The position numbers and the translations under genes are program-made. A stretch of 64,000 bases of DNA from Sphingomonas naphthae (lineage in GTDB: Bacteria; Pseudomonadota; Alphaproteobacteria; Sphingomonadales; Sphingomonadaceae), in assembly GCF_028607085.1 (NCBI RefSeq), contig NZ_CP117411.1, positions 1,674,001 through 1,738,000 on the forward strand. The letters run 5' to 3'. Under the pieces are notes generated by a model that was given only the letters and a program-made list of their open reading frames with translations, did not search any database and was not told the DNA's origin. How positions within the stretch are numbered: the stretch's first letter is position 1; each line of letters starts with the position of its first letter. Positions 7,428 to 16,100 of the stretch are shown one piece after another.

Positions 7428-8608
7428 TCGGCGAAGCTCCGCGAGGCGGGGGAGACGGTGCGGGCGCCCTGCCCCACTTCGTGCACTTCCAGCGCGCGCT
7501 CGGCGATGCCGTCGCGGCCGAAGCGGAAGGCGCCGTCGATGCCCGAAAAGCCGCCCGCGTCAGTGAGCTTGCCGACCGGGAAGCGATCGCCCACCTTCCA
7601 GTCGCTCGCCACCCGCACCGTCAGCAGCACCGAATCATAGCCGAGGCTGGCGAGGCGATAGGGCGCGCGGCCGTAGCGGGCGCGGAATTTGGCGGCGAGC
7701 TGATCGTACAGGCCGTCCGAGAAGCTGGCATACCAGGCGCCGGCCAGTGCGGGCGAGGCGTTGATCGTGCGATCGGTGCTCCACAGATCGGGGCCGAGCA
7801 GTTGCGCACTCGGGTTGGCCTTGCGGACGAGCGGGGCGGCCTGGATGGCGATGCGGCCGACGTCGGCGATCAGCACCGCGTCATAGTCGCCCTTGATGCC
7901 GGCCACCGCCGTGGCGAGCGACTTGACCGAGCGATCGTAGGTCTGGAGCGAGACGACGCTGCCGCCGGCCTCCTCCGCCGCCCTGATGAGGATGCCCTGC
8001 GCGTTGCGGCCGTAGAGGCCGGCCGGCACCAGCCCGGCGAAGCGGGTCAGGCCGCGCGACTTGGCGTAGCGCACGACGCGGTTGATCGACTGGGCCGGGG
8101 AAAGCCCCAGCACATAGACGCCGTCGCCGGCGATGCTGGCATCGTTGGAGAAAGCGATGACCGGCACGCCGGCCCCGCGCGCGGCCGAGGCGATGGCGCG
8201 CACGTCGTCGGCCAGAAGCGGCCCCAGGAACAGGCGATTGCCCTCGATCAGCGCGCGCTGCGCCGCCGCGAGCGCGCCGCCGCCGGTGTCGTAGGTGGTC
8301 ACCCGCACGCCCTTGCCGCCGGTATCGGCGACGGCAAGCATCGCGGCATCGGCGATCGACTGGCCGACCGCCGCATTGGGGCCGGTGAGCGGAACCAGCA
8401 GCGCCACCCGGTTGCGCGCGGCATCCTGCGGCAGATTGCCCTGCGGCGCGGTGGGCTTGGCGATCGGCGCGGTCGTGGCGGGCGGCGCACCGCGCGGCAC
8501 CACCGTGGAGCAGGCCGCCAGCAGCAGGGTCAAACCGGCGACGGCGAGACGCTTCGGCCACGCGATCGATTGGCGCGGAAGCCCGCGCTCTGCCATGACG
8601 TGTTCCAT
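7424..8608 (-). CDS. LpoA-like penicillin-binding protein activator lipoprotein
   Basis: The precursor has a basic N-region, a hydrophobic stretch and a lipobox (LTLLLAAC, Cys at residue 33), so it is an outer-membrane or periplasmic lipoprotein. After a Pro/Ala/Thr-rich linker (to about residue 60) comes a periplasmic-binding-protein type I fold (RVALLVPLTGPNAAVGQSI onward), as in the C-terminal domain of LpoA, the PBP1A activator. The neighbourhood (divergent rsmI-yraN) is the same as for lpoA in many proteobacteria. The start ATG at 8608 has a ribosome site (AAGGCGAGG); a second ATG at 8596 is possible. It lacks the N-terminal TPR domain of enterobacterial LpoA. Confidence 0.8.
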   Translation of the reverse strand: MEHVMAERGLPRQSIAWPKRLAVAGLTLLLAACSTVVPRGAPPATTAPIAKPTAPQGNLPQDAARNRVALLVPLTGPNAAVGQSIADAAMLAVADTGGKGVRVTTYDTGGGALAAAQRALIEGNRLFLGPLLADDVRAIASAARGAGVPVIAFSNDASIAGDGVYVLGLSPAQSINRVVRYAKSRGLTRFAGLVPAGLYGRNAQGILIRAAEEAGGSVVSLQTYDRSVKSLATAVAGIKGDYDAVLIADVGRIAIQAAPLVRKANPSAQLLGPDLWSTDRTINASPALAGAWYASFSDGLYDQLAAKFRARYGRAPYRLASLGYDSVLLTVRVASDWKVGDRFPVGKLTDAGGFSGIDGAFRFGRDGIAERALEVHEVGQGARTVSPASRSFAE

Positions 8609-9455
8609 GTCCTCGCCTTCACCTGAGAAATTGTCGCCCGGCCTCTATATCGTCGCGACCCCGATCGGCAATCTCGGCGATCTCTCGCCGCGCGCCGCCG
8701 ACATTCTTTCGCGCGCCGACGCCATCGCGGTGGAGGACAGCCGGGTCACCGCCAAGCTGATGCACCATATCGGCGCCAGGCGGCCGATGCTGCCCTATCA
8801 CGATCATAATGCCGATCGGGTGCGGCCGGGGCTGATCGAGCGGATGGCGCATGAGGCAGTGGCCTTGGTGTCGGACGCGGGAACGCCGCTGATCTCCGAT
8901 CCGGGCTTCAAGCTGGTGCGCGACGCGCGGGCGGCGGGGCATGTGGTGGTGACGATCCCCGGCCCCTGCGCGGCGATCGCGGCGCTGACATTGGCGGGGT
9001 TGCCGACCGACCGCTTCTTCTTCCTGGGCTTCCTGCCGCCGAAGGAGAAGGCGCGGGCGGAAGCGATCGCCGAGGTGGCGGCGATCCGCGCGACATTGAT
9101 CCTGTACGAGAGCGGACCGCGTCTGGGCGCGACCCTGGCGGCGCTGGCGGCAGGCTTGGGCGAGCGCGAGGCGGGTGTCGCGCGCGAGATCAGCAAGGCT
9201 TATGAGGAATGCGTGACGGGCACGCTGGAGACGCTGGCGGCGCGCTATGCCGAGGCGGGGCCGAAGGGCGAGATCGTGATCGTCGTCGGCCCGCCGGGCG
9301 AGGTGAAGCCGGCCGATCTGGATGCCGATACCCTCTTGGCCGAGGCGCTGACCCGCCTGCCCGCCGCCAAGGCCGCCAAGGAGGTGGCGCAGGCGACCGG
9401 CCTCCAGCGGGCCGACCTGTACGCCAAGGCGCTGGCGTTGAAGGACAAGGCGTGA
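8607..9455 (+). CDS. rsmI: 16S rRNA (cytidine1402-2'-O)-methyltransferase
   Basis: RsmI methylates the ribose of C1402 in the ribosomal decoding centre using SAM. The protein starts with the family signature LYIVATPIGNLGDLSPRA, followed by VEDSRVTAKL, SDAGTPLISDPG (SAM site) and PGPCAAIAAL, and ends with a small C-terminal domain. From the ATG at 8607 it has 282 residues, the usual size. That ATG shares the tetranucleotide CATG with the start codon of the divergent lipoprotein gene, so the promoter must lie inside that gene. An alternative ATG is at 8595. Confidence 0.93.
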   Translation: MSSPSPEKLSPGLYIVATPIGNLGDLSPRAADILSRADAIAVEDSRVTAKLMHHIGARRPMLPYHDHNADRVRPGLIERMAHEAVALVSDAGTPLISDPGFKLVRDARAAGHVVVTIPGPCAAIAALTLAGLPTDRFFFLGFLPPKEKARAEAIAEVAAIRATLILYESGPRLGATLAALAAGLGEREAGVAREISKAYEECVTGTLETLAARYAEAGPKGEIVIVVGPPGEVKPADLDADTLLAEALTRLPAAKAAKEVAQATGLQRADLYAKALALKDKA

Positions 9456-9805
9456 GGGATCGGGCCGCCGCCGAACGCCGGGGCCGTACCGCCGAGCGGG
9501 CGGCGGGCTGGTGGTTGCGGCTGAAAGGCTTCCGCATCCTCGACCGGCGCGTGCGGACGCCGGTGGGCGAGATCGACCTGATCGCCAAGCGCGGCGCCCT
9601 CGTCGCCTTCGTCGAGGTGAAATCGCGCGCGACCGATGCCGAACTGGATTTCGCGATCGATCACCGCCGGATGAAGCGGGTCGCGGCGGCCGCCGAGGCG
9701 GTGGCGCATCGCTACGCCGGACCGGCGGACGATATCCGCATCGACGTGATCCTGCTCGCGCCGGGGTGCCGGCCGCGCCATCTGGAGAATGTGTGGCATG
9801 GGTGA
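9452..9805 (+). CDS. yraN: YraN family (UPF0102) nuclease-like protein
   Basis: This 117-residue protein starts with GTG at 9452, overlapping the rsmI stop (GTGA arrangement). It carries the YraN signature: a basic first helix (AERRGRTAERAAGWWLRLKG), then GEIDLIAKRG and FVEVKSR, the E-D-ExK pattern of restriction-endonuclease-like folds. The biological role of the family is not settled. The rsmI-yraN pair is conserved in proteobacteria and gshB follows. The stop codon lies inside a repeat element at 9800-9843. Confidence 0.9.
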   Translation: MRDRAAAERRGRTAERAAGWWLRLKGFRILDRRVRTPVGEIDLIAKRGALVAFVEVKSRATDAELDFAIDHRRMKRVAAAAEAVAHRYAGPADDIRIDVILLAPGCRPRHLENVWHG

Positions 9806-9843
9806 GGATCCTCCCCTCCAAGGGGAGGATCATTAAGATCGTG
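9800..9843. repeat. Short palindromic repeat after yraN (GGGTGAG...CTCCCCT...AGGGGAG family)
   Basis: The segment begins GGGTGAG, carries a CTCCCCT/AGGGGAG hairpin and ends with ATCATTA. About 45 bp are clearly similar to the element at 11700-11743 inside imuB. In both places the element's TGA is the stop codon of the upstream gene (yraN here, imuA there). Confidence 0.65.
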
Positions 9844-9904
9844 ACGAGGGTGACATGAAGCCCCCGCCTCCCTATCTCCCGCACACCTCATCGGGAGTAT
9901 CGGA

Positions 9905-10852
9905 ATGGCCCTGAAGATCGCGGTTCAGATGGATCCGCTCGAGACGATCAACATCGCGGGCGATTCCACCTTCGCGATCATGCTCGCCGCGCAGGCGCGC
10001 GGGCACCAGCTGTGGCATTATGCGGCGGGCGACCTCACCTATCGCGACGGGCGACTGAAGGCGCCGGCGCGCGCGGTGACGGTGCGGCGGATCGCGGGCG
10101 ACCATGTCGATTTCGGGGGGTGGGAAACGCTCGATCTGGGCGCCGACGTGGATGTCGTGCTGATGCGGCAGGATCCGCCGTTCGACCTGGCCTATATCAC
10201 CGCGACCCACCTGCTGGAGCGCATCCAGCACGAGACTTTGGTGGTGAACGACCCCGCCGCCGTGCGCAACGCGCCCGAGAAACTGTTCGTGCTGGATTAC
10301 GCGCAGTTCATGCCGCCGACGATCATCACCCGCCATCTGGAGGAAACCCGCGCCTTCCATGCCGAGCATGGCGAGGTGGTGGTGAAGCCGCTGTACGGCA
10401 ATGCGGGATCGGCGGTGTTCCATGTCGGGCGGGCGGACGCCAATCTGGCGGCGCTGACCGAATTGTTCGGCCAGGTGTGGCGCGAACCCTTCATGGTGCA
10501 GGCGTTCCTGCCCGACGTGTCGAAGGGCGACAAGCGCATCGTGCTGATCGACGGCAAGCCGGCCGGCGCGATCAACCGCCTGCCCAAGGCCGGCGAAATC
10601 CGATCCAACCTGGCCGCCGGCGGCCGCGCCGACGCCACCGACCTGACCCCGCGCGAGCAGGAGATCTGCGCGGCTCTTGGGCCCGAGCTGGCCAAGCGCG
10701 GGCTGCTGTTCGTGGGGATCGACGTGATCGCGGGATATCTGACCGAAATCAACGTGACCTCGCCGACGGGGATCGTGGCGATCGACAAGTTCAACGGGAC
10801 GGATACCGCCGGGCTGATCGTGGAGACGATCGAGGCGAAGGCGCGGGGGTGA
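9905..10852 (+). CDS. gshB: Glutathione synthetase
   Basis: GshB joins gamma-glutamylcysteine and glycine with ATP in the cytoplasm, the second step of glutathione synthesis. The 315-residue sequence matches throughout: MALKIAVQMDPLETINIAGD, LMRQDPPFDLAYITATHLLE, VNDPAAVRNAPEKLF, then the ATP-grasp domain with VVKPLYGNAGSAVF, IVLIDGKPAGAINRLP and the C-terminal TEINVTSPTG. A ribosome site (CGGGAG) lies 6 nt before the ATG. It follows rsmI-yraN, with a palindromic repeat between. Confidence 0.97.
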   Translation: MALKIAVQMDPLETINIAGDSTFAIMLAAQARGHQLWHYAAGDLTYRDGRLKAPARAVTVRRIAGDHVDFGGWETLDLGADVDVVLMRQDPPFDLAYITATHLLERIQHETLVVNDPAAVRNAPEKLFVLDYAQFMPPTIITRHLEETRAFHAEHGEVVVKPLYGNAGSAVFHVGRADANLAALTELFGQVWREPFMVQAFLPDVSKGDKRIVLIDGKPAGAINRLPKAGEIRSNLAAGGRADATDLTPREQEICAALGPELAKRGLLFVGIDVIAGYLTEINVTSPTGIVAIDKFNGTDTAGLIVETIEAKARG

Positions 10853-10909
10853 CTTGGCTCAGCCGCCCCCAATCCCGCCCATTGAAATCATCTAGGATGG
10901 GATAGCCTC

Positions 10910-10945
10910 TTCAATCCCTTCCGCATAGAACATATAGTGAACATG
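10910..10945 (+). promoter_or_regulatory. LexA (SOS) box overlapping the imuA promoter
   Basis: The alphaproteobacterial LexA motif GAAC-N7-GAAC is present exactly: GAAC at 10928-10931 and at 10939-10942 with ATATAGT between. The spacer supplies a -10 element (TATAGT 10933-10938); a weak -35 (TTCAAT 10910-10915) lies 17 bp upstream. Transcription would start at about 10945, which is the GTG start of imuA, so LexA would occlude the -10 and the message may be leaderless. Confidence 0.85.
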
Positions 10946-11706
10946 TGGATGATTCGGCGCTCTCCTTCGCTGCCCTCAAGCGGCGCTTCGCCCGTAATGG
11001 GGAGGAACAGGCGCGGGCCGATCGCTTCGCGCTGGGGGATGCGGCGATCGATCGGGCGCTGGGCGGCGGGCTGGCGCGCGGGCGGCTGCACGAATTGGTG
11101 CCCGCCGCCGAGGACGACGGGCCGAGCGCGATGGGGTTCGCGATCATGCTGGCGTTGCGCGCGACCCCGGCCGCTCTGTTCTGGATCGGCGAGGACAAGG
11201 CCGGCCGGCCCCGGCTCCACCCGCCCGGCCTCGCCGAACTGGGCGCGGACCCCGGCCGCTTCCTCTTCGCCGATGCCGCCGACGAGGCCGGGCTGCTGCG
11301 CGCCGCCGCCGACGCGGTACGATCGGGCGCGGTCGGCGCGGTGCTGCTGGCGCCGGCGGGCAAGGCCAAGCTCTACGATCTCACCGCCAGCCGCCGGCTG
11401 AGTCTCGCCGCCGAGGGATCGGGCGTCACCATCCTGCTGCTGCGCGTGGCGGGGGACGACGGGCCGTCCGCCGCCGCGACGCGCTGGCGGATCGCCGCCG
11501 CCCCCTCCCGTCCGCTGGAGGCCGGCGCCCCCGGCCAGCCGACCTTCACCGCCGAACTGCTCCGCCATCGCGGCGGCATCACCCTGCCCGCCTGGCGCCT
11601 CGAATGGAACCGCGACGATGCCCTCTTCCGCCTCGCCCCGCCGCTATCTGGCGATCCATCTGCCCTTCCTGGCGATGCACGCCTGGGAGGAGGCTGGGCT
11701 GGGTGA
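10945..11706 (+). CDS. imuA: ImuA, SOS mutagenesis RecA-like accessory protein
   Basis: ImuA is a small RecA/SulA-like protein that acts with ImuB and DnaE2 in damage-induced mutagenic synthesis. Recognisable parts are RFALGDAAIDRALGGGLARG and LHELVP, the degenerate RecA-like core, and the C-terminal GGITLPAWRLEWN. Translation probably starts at the GTG at 10945; no ribosome site precedes it and it coincides with the predicted transcription start. It is first gene of a LexA-controlled imuA-imuB-dnaE2 operon. Its reading frame extends 89 bp into imuB and its stop codon lies inside a short palindromic repeat, which suggests the C-terminus was reshaped by that insertion. Confidence 0.9.
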   Translation: MDDSALSFAALKRRFARNGEEQARADRFALGDAAIDRALGGGLARGRLHELVPAAEDDGPSAMGFAIMLALRATPAALFWIGEDKAGRPRLHPPGLAELGADPGRFLFADAADEAGLLRAAADAVRSGAVGAVLLAPAGKAKLYDLTASRRLSLAAEGSGVTILLLRVAGDDGPSAAATRWRIAAAPSRPLEAGAPGQPTFTAELLRHRGGITLPAWRLEWNRDDALFRLAPPLSGDPSALPGDARLGGGWAG

Positions 11707-13147
11707 GAACCGCTCCCCTCAAGGGGAGGGAATCATTACGGTCTTCACCGAAAAACACGCCAACGCGATGCGCCTCACCGCGCTCAGCCCGCGAGCGCAG
11801 GCGATCGGGCTCACCGTCGGCCTCACCCTCGCCGACGCCCGCGCGCGCGAACCGGGCATCGCCGCCGTCGATCGCGATCATGCCGCCGAGGCGCGGCTGC
11901 TCGGGCGGCTGCTGGCGGGGCTGGTGCGCTACACGCCGATGGCGGCCGCCGAGCCGCCCGACGGGCTGATGCTCGACATCACCGGCTGCACCCATTTCTA
12001 TCGCGGCGAGATGGGCCTGCGCGCCGATGTCGATCGGCGCCTCGCCGCCGCGCGGGTGATCGCGCGCACCGCGATCGGGCACACGCCGCAGGCCGCCCGC
12101 GCGCTCGCCCGCTTCGGCGGACGCAATCTGATGGCGCTGCCCGTCGCCGCACTGGAGGCCCCGCCCGAGGTGGAACTGGCGCTGCGCCGCGCCGGCCTCA
12201 AGACGATCGCCGATCTCGCCGGGCGTCCGCGTGGGCCGCTGGCGGCGCGCTTCGGCGATCTGCCGCTGCGCCTCGCCCGGCTGCTCGGCGAGGAGGACAA
12301 GCGCATCACGCCGCACCGTGTGCCGCCCCCCGTCGCCGCCGTCCGCCGCTTCGCCGAGCCGGTCGCCAGGACCGAGCATGCGCTGGCGGTGCTGGCCGAA
12401 CTCGTCGCCGAGGCGGGCGCCGAACTGGAGCGGCGCGGGCAAGGCGGGCGGCGGTTCGAGGCGCGCTTCTTCCGCAGCGACGGGGCCATCGCCGCGCTGG
12501 CGGTCGAGACCGGCCGCCCGGCGCGCGACCCCGCGATCCTCGACCGGCTGTTCCGCGAACGGCTGGAGGCGCTCTCCGACCCGCTCGATCCGGGCTTCGG
12601 CTATGATCTGATCCGCCTCGACGTGCCGCGCGCCGAGCCGATGGGCGTCACCCAGCCTGGACTCGACGCGCCGGTAGAGGAGGCGAAGGAGGATATGGTC
12701 GCGCTGGTCGATCGACTTTCGGCGCGGATGGGCCGGCGGCGGCTGTCGCGCGCGCAACCCCATGCCAGCCACATCCCCGAACGCGCCGTCGCGCCCCTGC
12801 CGCCCGAGGCCGCGCCCGCCGCCTGGGGGGCAACCGAGCCGGGCGAGCCCCCGCTGCGCCCCCTGCTCCTCTTCGATCCGCCCCAGCCGGTCGAGGTGGT
12901 CGCCGGCACGCCCGATGGCCCGCCGAAGCGCTTCACCTGGCGCCGCACCGCCTATCAGGTCGCGACGGCCGAGGGGCCGGAGCGGATCGCTCCCGAATGG
13001 TGGCGGCGCCTCACCAGCACGGGCCGCACGCGCGATTATTACCGGATCGAGGATGGCGCTGGCCACCGCTTCTGGCTGTTCCGATCGGGCCTGTTCGGCG
13101 ACGAGGGCGATCCCCCGCGCTGGTACATCCACGGCCGCTTCGCGTGA
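11618..13147 (+). CDS. imuB: ImuB, catalytically inactive Y-family polymerase-like protein
   Basis: ImuB links DnaE2 and ImuA to the beta clamp; its Y-family fold lacks the normal acidic catalytic residues. The start is MPSSASPRRYLAIHLPFLAM; the degenerate palm segment reads GLMLDITGCTHFYRGE, helix-hairpin-helix regions follow (residues about 170-250), and the C-terminal region includes LLLFDPPQPVEVVAG and WYIHGRFA. Residues about 29-41 (GENRSPQGEGIIT) are encoded by a palindromic repeat inserted in frame (11700-11743), in the loop between the first strand and TVFTEKHANAMRL. The start overlaps imuA by 89 bp; the stop overlaps the dnaE2 GTG. Confidence 0.93.
   Translation: MPSSASPRRYLAIHLPFLAMHAWEEAGLGENRSPQGEGIITVFTEKHANAMRLTALSPRAQAIGLTVGLTLADARAREPGIAAVDRDHAAEARLLGRLLAGLVRYTPMAAAEPPDGLMLDITGCTHFYRGEMGLRADVDRRLAAARVIARTAIGHTPQAARALARFGGRNLMALPVAALEAPPEVELALRRAGLKTIADLAGRPRGPLAARFGDLPLRLARLLGEEDKRITPHRVPPPVAAVRRFAEPVARTEHALAVLAELVAEAGAELERRGQGGRRFEARFFRSDGAIAALAVETGRPARDPAILDRLFRERLEALSDPLDPGFGYDLIRLDVPRAEPMGVTQPGLDAPVEEAKEDMVALVDRLSARMGRRRLSRAQPHASHIPERAVAPLPPEAAPAAWGATEPGEPPLRPLLLFDPPQPVEVVAGTPDGPPKRFTWRRTAYQVATAEGPERIAPEWWRRLTSTGRTRDYYRIEDGAGHRFWLFRSGLFGDEGDPPRWYIHGRFA
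11700..11743. repeat. Palindromic repeat inserted in the imuA/imuB overlap
   Basis: This is similar over about 45 bp to the intergenic element at 9800-9843. It starts GGGTGAG, has a hairpin CTCCCCT (11713-11719) / AGGGGAG (11722-11728) and ends with AATCATTA. In the imuA frame it gives the stop codon TGA (11704-11706); in the imuB frame it is translated as about 13 extra residues. Confidence 0.65.
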
Positions 13148-16100
13148 GCGAGGCGGCGGCGCCCGGCCCGGCCTATGCCGAACTGGCATGCGCCTCGAAC
13201 TTCTCCTTTTTGCGCGGGGCGAGCCATGGGTCGGACCTCGTTGGCCAGGCCATCAAGCTTGGCCACAAGGGTCTGGGGATCGCCGATCGCAATACGGTGG
13301 CCGGGGTGGTGCGCGCGTGGAAGGCGCTGAAGGAAATAGGCGAGAGGGCCGAGGTGGCGGGATCGCCCTTCGCCGATTTCAAGCTGGCGACCGGCGCGCG
13401 GCTGGTGTTCGCGGACGGGACGCCGGACGTGATCGCCTACCCCGCGACCCGCCATGGCTGGGGGCGGCTGTGCCGGTTGCTGACCGAGGGGAACATGCGC
13501 GCGCAGAAGGGCAGTTGTATCCTCAGCATCGACGATCTGATCGCCTTTGCCGACGATCTGCTGCTGATCGTGCTGCCGACGAGCAGCGCCGATCCGGCCG
13601 AGCAGGTGCCGCATGGCAAGCCGATCGCGCTGCCGGGGGATGCGGTGGAGGCCATCGCCACCAACGTCCTGCCCTTCCCGTCGCCTCATAAGACCCCGTT
13701 CGTCCCGAGCGTAGTCGAGGGATGGGCCCCAGGCGGTGCGCCCTGCCTCACGTCCCTCGACTACGCTCGGGACGAACGGATGGGGGATAGTCCACCGAAG
13801 ATCGCCACCATCCACCCCCTGCCCACCCCCGTCCCCCGCCGCGACCTGATCGCCACGCTCGCCCGGCTGAAGGCCATCGCCCCCGATCGCGTCTGGCTGG
13901 GGGTGGCGATGCCGCGCAAGGGGCCGGACCGCCGCCGCCTCGCCCGCTTCGCGCGGATCGCGACGGCCGCTGGCGTGCCGCCCATCGCGATCAACGATGT
14001 CCTCTACGCCACGCCCGAGGAACGCCCGCTTCAGGACGTGCTGACCTGCATCCGCGAGGGGACAACCATCCAGTCCGCCGGCCTCCGGCTGGAGGCCAAT
14101 GCCGAGCGCCACCTGAAAGACGCCACGGAAATGGCCCGCCTGTTCGGCGACGCGCCCGAAGCCATCGCCGAAACCACCCGGCTGCTCGCCCGGATCGATT
14201 TCGACCTGCGCCAGATATCCTACGAATATCCGCATGAGCCCGTGCCCGAGGGTTGGCATCCGCAGAAATGGCTCCAGCATCTCGTGATCGCCGCCGCCCG
14301 CCGCAAATGGCCCGACGGCACCAGCGCCAAGGTCCGCAAATTGCTGCGCGAGGAGTTTCGGCTGATCCGGGTCGAGGGCTATGCTTATTACTTCCTCACC
14401 GTCCACGACGTGGTGAAGTTTGCCCGCGATCAGACGCCCCCGATCCTGTGTCAGGGGCGCGGGTCGGCCGCCAATTCGATGGTCTGCTATCTGCTGGGCG
14501 TCACCTCGGTCGATCCCGCCGCGCACGACCTGCTCTTCTCGCGCTTCCTGTCCACCGACCGCAAGGAGCCGCCCGACATCGATGTCGATTTCGAGCATGA
14601 GCGGCGCGAGGAGGTGATGCAATATATCTACCGCCGCTATGGCCGTCATCGCGCGGGCATCGTCTCGACCGTGATCCACTTCCGTTCGCGCTCCGCCGTG
14701 CGCGAAGTGGGCAAGGCGCTGGGGCTGACCGAGGACGTCACCACCCGCCTCACCAGCACCGTCTGGGGCAGCTATTCGACGAAGATGGAGGAAAGCCGCT
14801 TCAAGGAAACCGGCTTCGATCTCGACAATCCCGAAATCGCGCGCCTCAACCATTTCGTCGCGCAGCTACTGACGGGGCCGGATGCCGATACCGACGAGCC
14901 CGTCGCTTTCCCGCGCCACCTGTCACAGCATGTCGGCGGCTTCGTGCTGACCGAGGGGCGGCTGGACGAGACCGTGCCGCTTCACCATGCGGCGATGGAC
15001 GACCGCACCTTCATCGAATGGGACAAGGACGATATCGATGCGCTGAAGCTGATGAAGGTGGATGTGCTGGCGCTGGGGATGCTGACGTGCATCCGCAAGG
15101 CGTTCGTTCTGATGCGCGAGTCAGGCGGGCCGGAGTATCTGCTGGAAACGGTGCCTTCCGAGCAGCCCGACGTCTACGACATGCTCTGCAAGGGCGACAG
15201 CATCGGCGTGTTCCAGGTGGAGAGCCGGGCGCAGATGAACATGCTGCCGCGCCTCAAGCCGCGCGTGCTGTACGATCTGGTGGTGCAGGTCGCGATCGTG
15301 CGGCCGGGGCCGATCCAGGGCGACATGGTCCATCCTTATCTGCGGCGGCGCGAGGGGACCGAGCCGACCGAATATCCCTCTCCCGGCCCACCGCACCCGC
15401 CGAACGAACTGGAGGAGTTGCTGGGCAACACCTTCGGCGTGCCGCTGTTTCAGGAACAGGCCATGAAGCTGGCGATCGTCGCCGCCGGCTTTTCGGGGGC
15501 GGATGCAAATCGCTTCCGGCGGGCGATGGCGACGTTCCGTAACGTCGGCACCATGCCGCAGTTCGAGACGAAGCTGGTCGAGGGGATGGTCGGGCGGGGC
15601 TATGCCCGCGATTTCGCCGAGCGGTGCTATCAGCAGATCAAGGGCTTCGGCAGCTACGGTTTTCCCGAGAGCCATGCCCAGTCGTTCGCGCGGCTGGTCT
15701 ATGTGTCGTCGCTGCTCAAATGCCGCCACCCGGCCGCTTTCTGCGCGGCGATCCTCAATTCGCAGCCGATGGGTTTCTATGCACCGGCGCAGCTCGTGCG
15801 TGATGCGATCGAGCATGGGGTGGAGGTGCGGCGGATCGATGTGCTGGCGAGCGGGTGGGACAATGGGCTGGAGCCCGCCGATCCGCTGCGGGGCGATCCG
15901 CCGCGCGAAGGGCTGGAGTCGGGGTGGGACGGGCCGGCGGTGCGGCTGGGGTTTCGGCAGATCGATGGATTCAGGGAGGATTGGGCGAAGGTGATCGGGG
16001 AGATCGTCAGCGGCGCCCCAGCCCCAAATCGTCACCCCAGCGAAAGCTGGGGTCTCCCACCACAGGCGCTACGCCCAGTCGGGAAAGACCCCAGCTTTCG

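Noticed and set aside
13681-13800. Frameshift or sequencing error in dnaE2 suspected from unusual residues
   Set aside because: The frame stays open, the insert is exactly 28 codons and matches a dispersed repeat, so an insertion explains it better.
13039-14853. A 604-codon minus-strand open frame opposite dnaE2
   Set aside because: It is a shadow of dnaE2, and it also runs through the palindromic repeat, which is readable on both strands.
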